Source of the DNA: Lutibacter litoralis | GTDB taxonomy: Bacteria > Bacteroidota > Bacteroidia > Flavobacteriales > Flavobacteriaceae | NCBI RefSeq assembly: GCF_014646675.1 | Contig: NZ_BMNS01000006.1 | Location: 1-64,000 of the forward strand | DNA: 64,000 nucleotides | Direction: 5' to 3' | Shown: positions 1 to 9,079 of the stretch, piece after piece | How the letters are laid out: each line of letters opens with the position of its first letter | How positions within the stretch are numbered: position 1 is the first letter of the stretch | Program-made: the position numbers and the translations under genes | The notes under the pieces: model-generated | Seen by the model: only the letters and a program-made list of their open reading frames with translations | Databases searched by the model: none | Told to the model about the DNA's origin: nothing

Positions 1-428
1 TCTATATACATACTCATATTAGCACCGTTAGGAGTTGCAGTTGAAAGTGAATTAACATATCCAGTAGCTAAATCTCCGGACTGAACATTACCAGCAACAA
101 CGTGATTTAATAAAATTTGAGTTAAAACATCTACAGGAACATCATCTAAAGAATCAAATCCAGCACTTGTTAAAAAAGCTGCAAAAGCATCGTTATTAGG
201 AGCAAATACGGTATACATAGTATCTCCACTTAAAGTTTCAACTAAATTAGCTTTTTGTAAAGCAGCTAATAAGCTACTATAGTTGTCTGAATTCGCAACA
301 ACAAAATCAGCAATAGTTTTTATTTCAGGAATTTTTACTATGTCATCATCATCGTCATTACAAGAAGTTAAACCTATAGATAACATTAATGTTAGAATAA
401 AAGTAAGAATGTAAGGTAATTTTTTCAT
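1..428 (-). CDS. Fasciclin-domain lipoprotein, partial (C-terminus beyond window)
   Basis: The start codon is at 428 and the frame stays open to the window edge, giving 142 residues. The N-terminus is a lipoprotein signal (MKKLPYIL..., lipobox GLTSC) followed by an Asp-rich stretch (NDDDDD) typical of exported Bacteroidota lipoproteins. The remainder matches the FAS1/fasciclin fold: the TIADFVVANSDNYSSLLAAL segment, then TVFAPNNDAFAAF and the ILLNHVVAGNV segment, which are the H1 and H2-type FAS1 motifs. The likely role is cell-surface adhesion or matrix interaction. The C-terminal part of the domain is missing only because the window ends. Confidence 0.85.
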   Translation of the reverse strand, partial: MKKLPYILTFILTLMLSIGLTSCNDDDDDIVKIPEIKTIADFVVANSDNYSSLLAALQKANLVETLSGDTMYTVFAPNNDAFAAFLTSAGFDSLDDVPVDVLTQILLNHVVAGNVQSGDLATGYVNSLSTATPNGANMSMYI

Positions 429-802
429 GATTTAATTAGTTTTAGTTTCGACAAATATATAAATAAATTTAATAATGTTTAACTAAATAACAAAAAAAAT
501 AAACAAAAAAATTTATCATGATTCTTTTTGGGATTTAATTTTATTAACTAAAATAAATATAAAACACTAAAATTAAGTACTTTAAAGTATATGTGAACTC
601 ATTTTAATATTTTTTTGTTTAATTAAAAATTTAAAACATTTAACAAAATTTTAATATTTTAAAGAGGTGGTTAAACAATATTATGAGATAAATAAATGGT
701 TTGTAAGACTTCTAAAAAGCACTATATAAAACACTAAAAATAATGTTGTTAAATAAAAATGATTATATTTGCGAAATAATATATAAATTAAAATTTTTAA
801 TA
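429..802. other. AT-rich intergenic region between fasciclin gene and csp
   Basis: The region is 374 nt between two divergently transcribed genes. Apart from the csp -7 element near its right end I see no ORF, no strong hairpin and no repeat. The promoter of the leftward fasciclin gene must lie here, but I could not identify it with confidence. Confidence 0.5.
764..771 (+). promoter_or_regulatory. -7 promoter element of csp (TATATTTG)
   Basis: TATATTTG is an exact match to the Bacteroidota -7 consensus TAnnTTTG. It lies 31 nt before the csp ATG, which predicts a short leader of about 25 nt. A TTG occurs upstream at 746-748, but the spacing is short, so only the -7 element is claimed. Confidence 0.6.
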
Positions 803-994
803 ATGAGTAAAGGCACAGTAAAATTCTTCAATGAAGCTAAAGGATTTGGATTCATAAAAGAAGACGACTCGAACAACGAACATTTTGTACACATTTCTGG
901 TTTAATCGACGAAATCCGCGAAGGTGATGAAGTTGAATTCGATTTACAGGAAGGTAGAAAAGGAATGAACGCAGTAAATGTAAAAGTTATTTAA
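803..994 (+). CDS. Cold-shock protein (CspA family)
   Basis: A 63-residue single cold-shock domain that binds single-stranded RNA and DNA and acts as an RNA chaperone in the cytoplasm. Both RNA-binding motifs are present: RNP1 (KGFGFI, residues 13-18) and RNP2 (HFVHIS, 27-32). The length is normal for the family. The frame is open upstream to 743, but that extension would overlap the -7 element at 764-771. The ATG at 803 starts at the family's usual MSKGTVKFFN, so it is chosen. The gene is monocistronic, with its own promoter and a strong terminator downstream. Confidence 0.95.
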   Translation: MSKGTVKFFNEAKGFGFIKEDDSNNEHFVHISGLIDEIREGDEVEFDLQEGRKGMNAVNVKVI

Positions 995-1022
995 TATAAA
1001 TAATTCACCTTTTTTAATGTCT

Positions 1023-1052
1023 AGCCTATCATTTTTGATAGGCTTTTTTTTT
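1023..1052 (+). terminator. Rho-independent terminator of csp
   Basis: The 9-bp stem AGCCTATCA / TGATAGGCT (1023-1031 with 1036-1044) has a four-base loop and is followed by an uninterrupted T tract. Confidence 0.9.
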
Positions 1053-1153
1053 GTTAATTTATTTCATTAATAAGTTTAAACTTTAATAGTTTTATATTTA
1101 TATTAAATTTAAGTAAAAATAAAATTAACTTTTTAGGTACTAAAAGTTATCAG

Positions 1154-1161
1154 TATCTTTG
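1154..1161 (+). promoter_or_regulatory. -7 promoter element of mnmA (TATCTTTG)
   Basis: TATCTTTG matches TAnnTTTG exactly and sits 19 nt before the chosen mnmA ATG at 1180. It overlaps an in-frame TTG at 1159, which argues against that TTG as the start. Confidence 0.7.
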
Positions 1162-1179
1162 CAGTCTAAAATTTTAAAA

Positions 1180-2367
1180 ATGAAACGCGTAATTGTTGGA
1201 CTTTCTGGAGGTGTTGATAGTAGTGTTGCAGCCTATCTTTTAAAAGAACAAGGTTATGAAGTTATTGGCTTGTTTATGAAAAACTGGCACGATGATTCTG
1301 TAACTATTTCTAACGAATGTCCTTGGCTAGAAGATAGTAATGATGCTATGTTAGTTGCTGATAAATTAGGAATTCCTTTTCAAGTTGTTGATTTAAGTGA
1401 GCAATACAAAGAGCGAATAGTAGATTATATGTTCAAGGAATATGAAATGGGTCGCACACCAAACCCAGATGTATTGTGTAACAGGGAAATTAAATTTGAT
1501 GTTTTTTTAAAAATAGCTTTAGACCTTGGAGCTGATTATGTTGCCACAGGACATTATTGCAGAAAGGGTGAAGAAATAAATAAAGGAAAACCTGTTTATA
1601 AATTACTTGCAGGAAAAGATGGAAATAAGGATCAGTCTTATTTTTTATGTCAATTATCCCAAGAACAACTTTCAAAAGCATTGTTTCCAATTGGAGAATT
1701 AACAAAACCAGAAGTTAGAAAAATTGCAACTGAGCAAGATTTAATTACTGCAGATAAAAAGGATTCTCAAGGATTATGTTTTATTGGAAAAGTGCGTTTG
1801 CCGGAATTTTTACAACAAAAATTACAACCAAAAGAAGGTGTAATAGTTCAAATTCCCGAAAATTCTCCAGTTTACAATCGAGAAATTCCACATTTTTATT
1901 CAAAAGAAGAAGAACTGGCTTTTTTTGCGACAAAGTATAAGTATTCATTATTAGATGGTAAAATTGTAGGAAAACATCAAGGAGCTCATTATTTTACAAA
2001 AGGTCAGCGTAAGGGATTGGCTGTTGGAGGAACAAAAGAACCGTTGTTTGTTATTGATACAGATGTTGTAGATAATGTTATTTATGTAGGTGAAGGAAAA
2101 AATCATAAAGGCTTATACAGAAACGTACTTTTTGTTTCAAATGAAGAGTTGCATTGGATCCGAACGGATTTAGTATTAAAGTCAGGAGAGCATTTAAAAG
2201 TTAAAGCGAGAATACGTTACAGGCAAGCATTAGAAGAGGCTGTCTTATACAAAGTAGAAACAGGATTGTATGTTGAGTTTAGCAATAAACAATCTGCTAT
2301 TACGGAAGGTCAATTTGTAGCTTGGTACCTAAATGAAGAATTGTTGGGTTCTGGGGTAATTGCTTAG
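1180..2367 (+). CDS. mnmA: tRNA-specific 2-thiouridylase MnmA
   Basis: Catalyses 2-thiolation of the wobble uridine U34 in tRNA-Lys, -Glu and -Gln, using ATP to adenylate the base and a cysteine persulfide as sulfur donor. The 395-residue protein has the PP-loop SGGVDSS at residues 9-15. Both catalytic cysteines are present: C100 in VLCNRE and C200 in GLCFIG. The C-terminal half is the usual beta-barrel domain. The ATG at 1180 is preferred over an upstream in-frame TTG that falls inside the -7 element. The gene stands alone between a terminator and the subtilase gene. Confidence 0.96.
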   Translation: MKRVIVGLSGGVDSSVAAYLLKEQGYEVIGLFMKNWHDDSVTISNECPWLEDSNDAMLVADKLGIPFQVVDLSEQYKERIVDYMFKEYEMGRTPNPDVLCNREIKFDVFLKIALDLGADYVATGHYCRKGEEINKGKPVYKLLAGKDGNKDQSYFLCQLSQEQLSKALFPIGELTKPEVRKIATEQDLITADKKDSQGLCFIGKVRLPEFLQQKLQPKEGVIVQIPENSPVYNREIPHFYSKEEELAFFATKYKYSLLDGKIVGKHQGAHYFTKGQRKGLAVGGTKEPLFVIDTDVVDNVIYVGEGKNHKGLYRNVLFVSNEELHWIRTDLVLKSGEHLKVKARIRYRQALEEAVLYKVETGLYVEFSNKQSAITEGQFVAWYLNEELLGSGVIA

Positions 2368-2438
2368 TTAAATAATTGATATTACATTATTTTATCATTA
2401 AAATTGTGTATTTTTCAGTATGTAATAAATTAAAAATT

Positions 2439-4643
2439 TTGAAAAATACTATTTTTATATTATTGTTTTTATTTCCAATTTCAAGTGCTTTTTCGCAAGT
2501 TGAAGATGCATGGGTATATCTTAAAGACAAACCAAATGAAGCTTCGTTTTATGCTGCTCCATTAACTATGTTAAGTCAACGCTCTTTAAATAGGAGAGCA
2601 CGTTATAATATTGCTATAGATTTTAAAGATGTCCCAATAGAATCGTCATATATTTCTGCTATTAAAAATGCATCTGGAATAACTATTTTAGCAAAATCTA
2701 AATGGTTAAACGCCCTGCACATTCAAGGAACAAAAAGTAATATAGATGCCTTGTTGAATTTAGAATTAGCAACTTTTTTAATTGTAGATTCTATTGAGTA
2801 TGCCAATAGAAGATTAAATGCTTCTAAGCCAATTATTAGTTCTAAGCGACTACCAAGAACTAAGAAAAAGCAATTAGAAACTACAACAGGTTTTACGTAT
2901 GGAAATGCCGAAAATCAGTTATTAATGTTAGGGGGTACAACGTTGCATCAAAATGATTTTACAGGCTTTGGAATGCAAATAGCAATTTTAGATGCAGGTT
3001 TTCCCAATGTAAATACAATACTAGCATTTAAACGAATTATAGATAACGGACAAATTTTGGGAGGTTACGATTTTGTAGATAGAAGTACTAATATTTATGG
3101 AGGAGATTCACATGGAACTTCGGTCTTATCTACAATTGCAGGTTATTTACAAGATGGAGTTGATGGAGCGACTAGAAGTTTTGTGGGTACAGCCCCAGAT
3201 GCCAGTTTTTATTTATTTAGAACAGAAAACGCACCAGTTGAAGTTAAACTAGAAGAAAGTTTATGGGTAGAAGCAGCTGAAAAAGCGGATAGTTTAGGCG
3301 TTGATGTTATTAATACTTCGTTAGGTTACTCTGTGTTTTTTGATAATCCTGAACATAATTATACTTACAGTGATATGGATGGGAAAACTACTTTTATATC
3401 TAGAGGGGCTGAAATTGCTTTTTCTCGTGGAATGATATTGGTTAATGCAGCAGGTAATGAAGGGAATGATACTGCTTGGCCTAATATTAATGCACCAGCC
3501 GACGCACCATCAGTTTTAACAGTAGGAGCTGTAAATGCTTCAGGAAATATTGCTTCTTTTAGTTCTTTTGGTCCAACTTCAGATGATAGAATTAAACCAG
3601 ATGTTTGTGCACAAGGACAAGCTACGTCATTAATTAATACTTCTGGAAGGGTGGTTACAGCTAATGGGACTTCGTTTTCATCGCCTGTTTTGGCAGGTGT
3701 TGTTGCTTGTCTATGGCAAGCTTTTCCGGATAAAACGAATGCTGAAATTACACAATTAATAAAAGAGTCTGCACATCTATTTCCGTCGTTTACCAATCAA
3801 GAAGGTTATGGTATTCCAAATTTCAAATCAATTTTTGAAACTAATTATGTTGATGATAATGATATCGATGGAGATGGAATAGAAAATTTAGTTGATTCAT
3901 GCCCAAATTCACCAAAAGGAACTGTTGTAGATGAAACAGGATGTTTTTATATGCCTTCAAATAATTTTATTATTGAAGTGATTAACGAAACCTGTATTGA
4001 CAAGAATAATGGAAAAATTAATATTTCTGCCACTATACCTTATATTTATACTGCAAATATTAATGGAGCAAATTATTCATTTACTGATGAAAATGCTTTA
4101 GCGCTAACAAATTTAGCAGTTGGGCCTTATGAAATTTGTATTTCTATTGAAAATCAAAATTTTAATCAATGTTTTAATGTAAATATTGCAAAAGGCGAAT
4201 CCGTTTCTGGAAAAGTTAAAGTTTCTTCAAAATTTGCTTTAATAACCTTAAACAAAGGAACACCTCCGTTTAAGGTTTATTTAAATGGAATAGAAAAAAT
4301 TAGAACCATGAATATGGCTTTTGAATTACCTGTAAAGCAGGGTGATTTAATTGAAGTAAAAACAAATATATCTTGTGAAGGTGTTTTTTCAAAAGAAATT
4401 AATTTTGAAGATTTGGTAAGCCTTTATCCCAATCCAATTTCAACTAATGTAAACTTTAATTTTCCAACAGAGATAATGGGCTTAAATGTTACTATTTACA
4501 GTGTTTTGGGAGGTGTTATTTTTGAACGTAAAATTTTAAAATCAAATCCTAAGGTTGATATTTCTTCCCTAAAGAAGGGATTATATTTTTTACAAGTTAA
4601 GTATAATCATGAGGTTAAGACATTTAAAATTCTTAAAAACTAA
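2439..4643 (+). CDS. Secreted subtilisin-like (S8) serine protease with T9SS sorting domain
   Basis: A 734-residue exported protease. After the signal peptide (KNTIFILLFLFPISSAFS) and a propeptide-like region, the S8 domain carries the catalytic triad: D185 (ILDAGFP), H225 (DSHGTSV) and S412 (NGTSFSSP), with the oxyanion Asn in AAGNEG. A single thrombospondin-type-3-like Ca-binding repeat (DNDIDGDGIENLVDSCPN) follows. The C-terminus (LYPNPIS..., ending GLYFLQVKYNHEVKTFKILKN-like) is a type A T9SS sorting domain, so the protein should cross the outer membrane through the Por system. No ATG lies at the right place. TTG at 2439 directly precedes the signal peptide, and an earlier in-frame TTG at 2376 is less likely. 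The exact start is uncertain, the function is not. Confidence 0.9.
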   Translation: MKNTIFILLFLFPISSAFSQVEDAWVYLKDKPNEASFYAAPLTMLSQRSLNRRARYNIAIDFKDVPIESSYISAIKNASGITILAKSKWLNALHIQGTKSNIDALLNLELATFLIVDSIEYANRRLNASKPIISSKRLPRTKKKQLETTTGFTYGNAENQLLMLGGTTLHQNDFTGFGMQIAILDAGFPNVNTILAFKRIIDNGQILGGYDFVDRSTNIYGGDSHGTSVLSTIAGYLQDGVDGATRSFVGTAPDASFYLFRTENAPVEVKLEESLWVEAAEKADSLGVDVINTSLGYSVFFDNPEHNYTYSDMDGKTTFISRGAEIAFSRGMILVNAAGNEGNDTAWPNINAPADAPSVLTVGAVNASGNIASFSSFGPTSDDRIKPDVCAQGQATSLINTSGRVVTANGTSFSSPVLAGVVACLWQAFPDKTNAEITQLIKESAHLFPSFTNQEGYGIPNFKSIFETNYVDDNDIDGDGIENLVDSCPNSPKGTVVDETGCFYMPSNNFIIEVINETCIDKNNGKINISATIPYIYTANINGANYSFTDENALALTNLAVGPYEICISIENQNFNQCFNVNIAKGESVSGKVKVSSKFALITLNKGTPPFKVYLNGIEKIRTMNMAFELPVKQGDLIEVKTNISCEGVFSKEINFEDLVSLYPNPISTNVNFNFPTEIMGLNVTIYSVLGGVIFERKILKSNPKVDISSLKKGLYFLQVKYNHEVKTFKILKN

Positions 4644-4731
4644 TTAAAACGTGCAGGCTAAAAAGTTTGTTATCCAACGAAATGATTGATGGCGAACAGC
4701 AGTGACCGTTAAAAAACAATAAGAGAGATAC

Positions 4732-5667
4732 ATGAAAAATACCATAACAGAATTATTTCATATAAAATATCCATTAATTCAGGCAGGAATGGTTTGGAAT
4801 AGTGGTTGGAGATTAGCTTCTGCAGTTAGCAATACAGGTGGTTTGGGATTAATTGGAGCGGGCTCTATGTATCCAGCTATTTTAAGAGAACACATTCAAA
4901 AATGTAAAAAAGCCACAGATAAACCATTTGGAGTTAATGTACCAATGTTATATCCTAATATTGAAGAAATTATGCAAATAATTGTTGAAGAAGGTGTTAA
5001 AATAGTATTTACTTCAGCAGGAAACCCAAAAACATGGACTCCTTTTTTAAAAGAAAACGGAATTACAGTAGTGCATGTTGTAAGTAGTGTAAAATTTGCT
5101 GTAAAATCTGAACAAGCTGGGGTTGATGCCGTTGTAGCAGAGGGGGTTGAAGCTGGTGGACATAATGGAAGGGAAGAAACTACCACCTTTACTTTAATTC
5201 CAATGGTTAAAGAAAAATTAACTATTCCTGTTATTGCTGCCGGAGGAATTGCATCTGGTAGGGGTATGTTGGCTGCAATGGTTTTAGGAGCTGATGGCGT
5301 TCAAATTGGAAGTAGATTTGTTGCAAGTAACGAATCTTCGGCACATATAAATTTTAAAAATGAAGTTGTAAAAGCGCAAGACGGTGATACGCAATTAACT
5401 TTAAAAGAATTGGCTCCAGTTAGATTGATAAAAAATAAATTTTATACGGAACTTCAAGAGTTGTACCAACAAAATCCAACTGTTGAGCAATTGAAAGAAA
5501 AATTGGGTAGGGCAAGAGCTAAAAAAGGAATGTTTGAAGGTGATTTAGAAAAGGGAGAATTAGAAATTGGTCAAATTGCCGGTTTAATTCACGAAATAAA
5601 ACCTGCGGGTGTAATTGTTAAGGAAATTTTAGACGAATTTAATTTTGTAAAAAATAGTTATTGCTAG
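4732..5667 (+). CDS. Nitronate monooxygenase / FabK-like flavoprotein
   Basis: A 311-residue FMN-dependent TIM-barrel enzyme of the 2-nitropropane dioxygenase family. The family oxidises nitronates or, in the FabK branch, reduces enoyl-ACP. Visible motifs are the N-terminal PLIQAGMVW, the GVDAVVAEGVEAGGH segment with the candidate catalytic His144 followed by NG, and the phosphate-binding AAGGIASGRGM and GADGVQIGSRF loops. The ATG at 4732 is the only sensible start. The 88 nt after the subtilase gene hold no clear terminator. Substrate cannot be decided from sequence. Confidence 0.85.
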   Translation: MKNTITELFHIKYPLIQAGMVWNSGWRLASAVSNTGGLGLIGAGSMYPAILREHIQKCKKATDKPFGVNVPMLYPNIEEIMQIIVEEGVKIVFTSAGNPKTWTPFLKENGITVVHVVSSVKFAVKSEQAGVDAVVAEGVEAGGHNGREETTTFTLIPMVKEKLTIPVIAAGGIASGRGMLAAMVLGADGVQIGSRFVASNESSAHINFKNEVVKAQDGDTQLTLKELAPVRLIKNKFYTELQELYQQNPTVEQLKEKLGRARAKKGMFEGDLEKGELEIGQIAGLIHEIKPAGVIVKEILDEFNFVKNSYC

Positions 5668-5703
5668 TACAAATAGTTCACTGAATATATTGTAAAATTA
5701 AGC

Positions 5704-6021
5704 TTATTGAATCCAGAAGCAATCTGTAAAATCTGTAAGCATATGAAATAGTAATCCAATAGCTATAACTCTTGTTTTAGAAGGTATTAATAATAAAAAA
5801 TAAATGGAAATAGCATAATATGAATGGAGCGGATGGAAATTTATACTGCACCTCTCAGCCTCAAAAATAGGAGTTGCTAGCAAGTGATCTAAGTCAACTA
5901 ACATTGTTAAAATAAAAATAAACCAAACCTTTTTCCAGTTACTTCTAAAAAATAAATATGCAATAATCCCTGGCACTATGAAGTGCATTAGGTAGTGTGT
6001 AATAAAACGAAGAATATCCAA
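5704..6021 (-). CDS. DUF6122 family membrane protein
   Basis: A 105-residue integral membrane protein with about four hydrophobic segments. Conserved polar residues sit within or next to the membrane: VDLDHLL, NFHPLHSYY and FHMLTDFTDC. The Asp/His pattern resembles membrane-bound metal-dependent hydrolases of the YdjM type, but no activity is known to me. It is the last gene of a leftward run, 1 nt after the wbqC-like gene, so it is probably cotranscribed with it. Confidence 0.75.
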   Translation of the reverse strand: MDILRFITHYLMHFIVPGIIAYLFFRSNWKKVWFIFILTMLVDLDHLLATPIFEAERCSINFHPLHSYYAISIYFLLLIPSKTRVIAIGLLFHMLTDFTDCFWIQ

Positions 6022-6022
6022 A

Positions 6023-6649
6023 TTACAAATTAAAATTTTGAGATTCTAAATAATTCAAAGCGTTTGGGCCTTCCATAAAAATTAGGTCTAAAATACTAAG
6101 ATTTGAAATAAAACCATGGTTTTGCTCAAATACTTGAATGTATCTTTCTAAATTATATGTTGGTTCTCCTTTTGAAATAGCCAATTTTCTAAAATCATTT
6201 AAGGGGGTTTCTTTTATAAATTCGTTGGTTTTAGTGGTGGTAATTTCTAATTGTAAGGCATCCATAATAACTTGATGACTTAATAGATTTAAATCCAATA
6301 GAAAAATGTGTTTTTTATTAAATATTGGAAGTAACTCATCAATATAAAACTCAAAAAAAGGAGAGGAACTATAGGCTGTAATTAGTGTCTTTAAGTGTAA
6401 TTTATTCCAATCGTCTTTATAATCAATTTTTACATCTTTTGTTCTTTGCTTAATACCTTTATTGTGTTGAATGGGCACATTTAGTAAATGTGTGCCATTT
6501 GCGGTATAAATATAACACCTGTTTCTATAGGTCTGCTTTTGAAAATTATCTTCAACCTCAAAACAGATATTTTCGCTTTTAGAAATCGCTACATATTGAA
6601 CTATAGGTGAAAAATAAGTTGGCTGCAATAAAATCATAGATTTTGGCAT
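6023..6649 (-). CDS. WbqC family protein
   Basis: 208 residues matching the WbqC-like family (N-terminal LLQPTYFSPIVQY, then NRCYIYTANGTHLLNVPI, and KTLITAYSSSPFFEFYIDEL). Members occur in polysaccharide loci, but in Flavobacteria this gene regularly sits next to lepB and dapB. The exact reaction is not established. It lies about 70 nt downstream of lepB, in the same orientation. Confidence 0.8.
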   Translation of the reverse strand: MPKSMILLQPTYFSPIVQYVAISKSENICFEVEDNFQKQTYRNRCYIYTANGTHLLNVPIQHNKGIKQRTKDVKIDYKDDWNKLHLKTLITAYSSSPFFEFYIDELLPIFNKKHIFLLDLNLLSHQVIMDALQLEITTTKTNEFIKETPLNDFRKLAISKGEPTYNLERYIQVFEQNHGFISNLSILDLIFMEGPNALNYLESQNFNL

Positions 6650-6722
6650 CTGGTATTTTGTAGCTAGTAATCTGGCAATACTTTAAATGTTAGATCCTAG
6701 ACTTTTTGACTTTTAACTTATT

Positions 6723-8264
6723 TTATTCTTCTTCTCTTTTACGTTTTCTATATGTACTGTAACCAAACCAAAGTACCAAAACTCCTAAAAAATAATATAG
6801 ATACGATACCGGTTTTCCTTCACCATGTACTGTTGTAAAAACACGATCCCATCTGATTTTTTCTGTAATGCCTTCTCCATTCGTATCCCAACTGAACCAA
6901 ATAAATACAGGTTTTCCTACAACATGGTCAAAAGGAACATATCCCCAATAGCGAGCATCTTCAGAATTATGACGGTTATCTCCCATCATCCAATAATAAT
7001 TTTGTTTAAAGGTATATTCAGTAGCAACTTTTCCGTTTATAAAAATTTCATTTCCATTTACCGTTAAATTATTATTTTCATACACTTCAATAATTCTTTT
7101 GTAAAATGGTAATGATTCTGAATTTAAAGCAACTGTTTTTCCTGCTTCTGGAATATAAATAGGGCCATAATTATCATCGGACCAAGGGTATTGTTCATTA
7201 TGTGGAAAAACTCTTGAATTGTACGTTCCGCTTGGAGTTAGTTGTTTGGTAACACTTTTAATAAGTGGATTGTTTTTAAGTTTTGCAGCATTTTCATCTG
7301 TTAGGTTTAGGCTGTAATATTCTCCAAAATTACGACCTTCTGTTACACCATATCTTTTTAAAGTAGTTCCACTTAATTGTTGTCCTTTAGTAACAACTTT
7401 GTGCATATATTGTGTTTTTGCTCTATCAGGCAAAACAGTTTTTTCTCCGTTTATATAAATATATCCTTGTCTAATTTCTAAAGAATCTCCGGGAATAGCA
7501 ACGCAGCGCTTAACATAATTAGATTTTTTGTCAATTGGTTTTTTAATATGAATATTTGAAGTATCAAAAAAGCGCTGAACGGTATCTACAGGCCAGCTAA
7601 AAACAACAATTTCATTTCGTTTAATATCTTGAAAACCTGGAATTCTAAAATAGGGTAATTGAGGCTTTTGCAAATAAGATTTAGTGCCAATAAAAGGTAA
7701 AGAATCGTGTACCATTGGCGCAGCAACAGTTGTCATAGGAGTTCTTGCACCATAATGAAATTTACTTACAAATAGAAAATCACCGATTAACAACGATTTT
7801 TCTAATGAAGAGGTAGGAATTGTATAAGGTTGCATAATATAGGTATGCACCAATGTTGCTGCAATTATAGCAAAAATAATAGAACTTACCCATTCACCAA
7901 GTTCGGTTCTAGATTTTAAACTTCTGTCTTCAATATAAGTTACATTTTCTATATAGTTTAAGTAAAAACTATAAAAACCTAATGTTACAACAGCAAGTAT
8001 AGAGTGAATAGTTTTATATTTTCCGAAACTTCTAACAGTTTCAACCCAAATTACAGGAAACATTAATAAGTTTATAATAGGAATAAATAATAAAATAACC
8101 CACCAAGTAGGTCTTTTAATTATTTTCATTAAAACTATTGCGTTGTAGATTGGAATAATTGCTTCCCAAGATTTTCTACCTGCTTTTATATATAATTTCC
8201 AAGTTCCTAAAAAGTGAATAACTTGTATTATTAGAAAAAAGATAAACCATTCAATCATTGTCAT
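6723..8264 (-). CDS. lepB: Signal peptidase I
   Basis: Membrane serine protease (S26) that removes signal peptides from exported proteins. The 513-residue protein is much longer than enterobacterial LepB. Residues 1-105 form an extra multi-TM region homologous to the small DUF5684-like membrane proteins. The catalytic domain follows with nucleophile S153 in TIPTSSLEKS, general base K252 in NYVKRCVAIPGD, and the C-terminal box MGDNRHNSEDARYWGYVP. A large insertion lies between the Lys region and that box, as in other Bacteroidota. A final TM segment precedes the basic tail (YRKRKREEE). It follows dapB with a gap of 18 nt. Confidence 0.95.
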   Translation of the reverse strand: MTMIEWFIFFLIIQVIHFLGTWKLYIKAGRKSWEAIIPIYNAIVLMKIIKRPTWWVILLFIPIINLLMFPVIWVETVRSFGKYKTIHSILAVVTLGFYSFYLNYIENVTYIEDRSLKSRTELGEWVSSIIFAIIAATLVHTYIMQPYTIPTSSLEKSLLIGDFLFVSKFHYGARTPMTTVAAPMVHDSLPFIGTKSYLQKPQLPYFRIPGFQDIKRNEIVVFSWPVDTVQRFFDTSNIHIKKPIDKKSNYVKRCVAIPGDSLEIRQGYIYINGEKTVLPDRAKTQYMHKVVTKGQQLSGTTLKRYGVTEGRNFGEYYSLNLTDENAAKLKNNPLIKSVTKQLTPSGTYNSRVFPHNEQYPWSDDNYGPIYIPEAGKTVALNSESLPFYKRIIEVYENNNLTVNGNEIFINGKVATEYTFKQNYYWMMGDNRHNSEDARYWGYVPFDHVVGKPVFIWFSWDTNGEGITEKIRWDRVFTTVHGEGKPVSYLYYFLGVLVLWFGYSTYRKRKREEE

Positions 8265-8282
8265 AATAAACTATTTTTAATA

Positions 8283-8987
8283 TTATTTTAAGCCCAATAC
8301 ATCTTTCATAGTAAAAACTCCTGTTTTACCATATAACCATTCTGCAGCAATTACTGCTCCTAACGCAAAACCACTTCTATTATGTGCGGTGTGTTTAATC
8401 TCAATGGAATCTACTTCCGAATTATAAGCAACAGTATGAGTTCCTGGAACATCATCTATACGTTTCGCAATTATAGGTATTTGAGAATCACTATTTGTTA
8501 CATTTAAGTTCCAACTTTTTTTATTGGTGTGTTTTATAATTCCATTAGCTAAGGTAATTGCTGTTCCGCTTGGAGCATCTAATTTTTTAGTATGATGAAT
8601 TTCTTCCATAGAAATGTTATATTCTTCTAATTGGTGCATCATTTTTGCCAGTTGCTCATTTAATTCAAAGAAAATATTGACACCTAAACTAAAGTTTGAA
8701 GCATAAATAAAACCACCATCTTTTTTATTACAAAGTTTAGTAACTGCTGGGTATTTATCCAACCAACCAGTAGTTCCACTAATTACAGGAACATCATTAT
8801 TTAAACAGTTAGAAATATTATTAAAGGCTGCTGATGGAATACTAAAATCTATAGCAACATCTGCAGTTTTAATATCGTACTCTTTGGTGTTTTCATCTAC
8901 CTTAAAAATTATTTTATGGCCTCGTTGTAAAGCAATTTTTTCAATTGTTTTACCCATTCGCCCATAACCCAATAAAGCTATTTTCAT
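8283..8987 (-). CDS. dapB: 4-hydroxy-tetrahydrodipicolinate reductase
   Basis: Reduces 4-hydroxy-tetrahydrodipicolinate with NAD(P)H in the lysine and diaminopimelate pathway. The 234-residue protein has the N-terminal dinucleotide loop (LLGYGRMGKT, residues 3-12), the VISGTTGW loop, and the signature HHTKKLDAPSGTA holding the catalytic His and Lys and the substrate-binding loop. It is slightly shorter than E. coli DapB, as usual for Bacteroidota. It lies in the parA-parB-DUF5683-dapB-lepB run. Confidence 0.95.
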   Translation of the reverse strand: MKIALLGYGRMGKTIEKIALQRGHKIIFKVDENTKEYDIKTADVAIDFSIPSAAFNNISNCLNNDVPVISGTTGWLDKYPAVTKLCNKKDGGFIYASNFSLGVNIFFELNEQLAKMMHQLEEYNISMEEIHHTKKLDAPSGTAITLANGIIKHTNKKSWNLNVTNSDSQIPIIAKRIDDVPGTHTVAYNSEVDSIEIKHTAHNRSGFALGAVIAAEWLYGKTGVFTMKDVLGLK

Positions 8988-9079
8988 GTGTTTATTTTAT
9001 TTGTTTTTTAATGCTCACTTGCTGTTTGCTAAGAATCATTTGTGTTGTGCGATAAGTTTTTAGCATGCTCGTATTAATC

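Noticed and set aside
743-802. An in-frame upstream extension of the cold-shock protein from 743.
   Set aside because: The extension overlaps an exact -7 promoter element and adds residues not found in the family. The ATG at 803 is the family start.
3365-3796. A long open frame on the minus strand inside the subtilase gene.
   Set aside because: It lies wholly within a protease with an intact catalytic triad, has no promoter or recognisable product, and is a coding-strand shadow. The same reasoning removes the antisense frames in rocD, pheT, recG, kdsD, lptB and similar genes.
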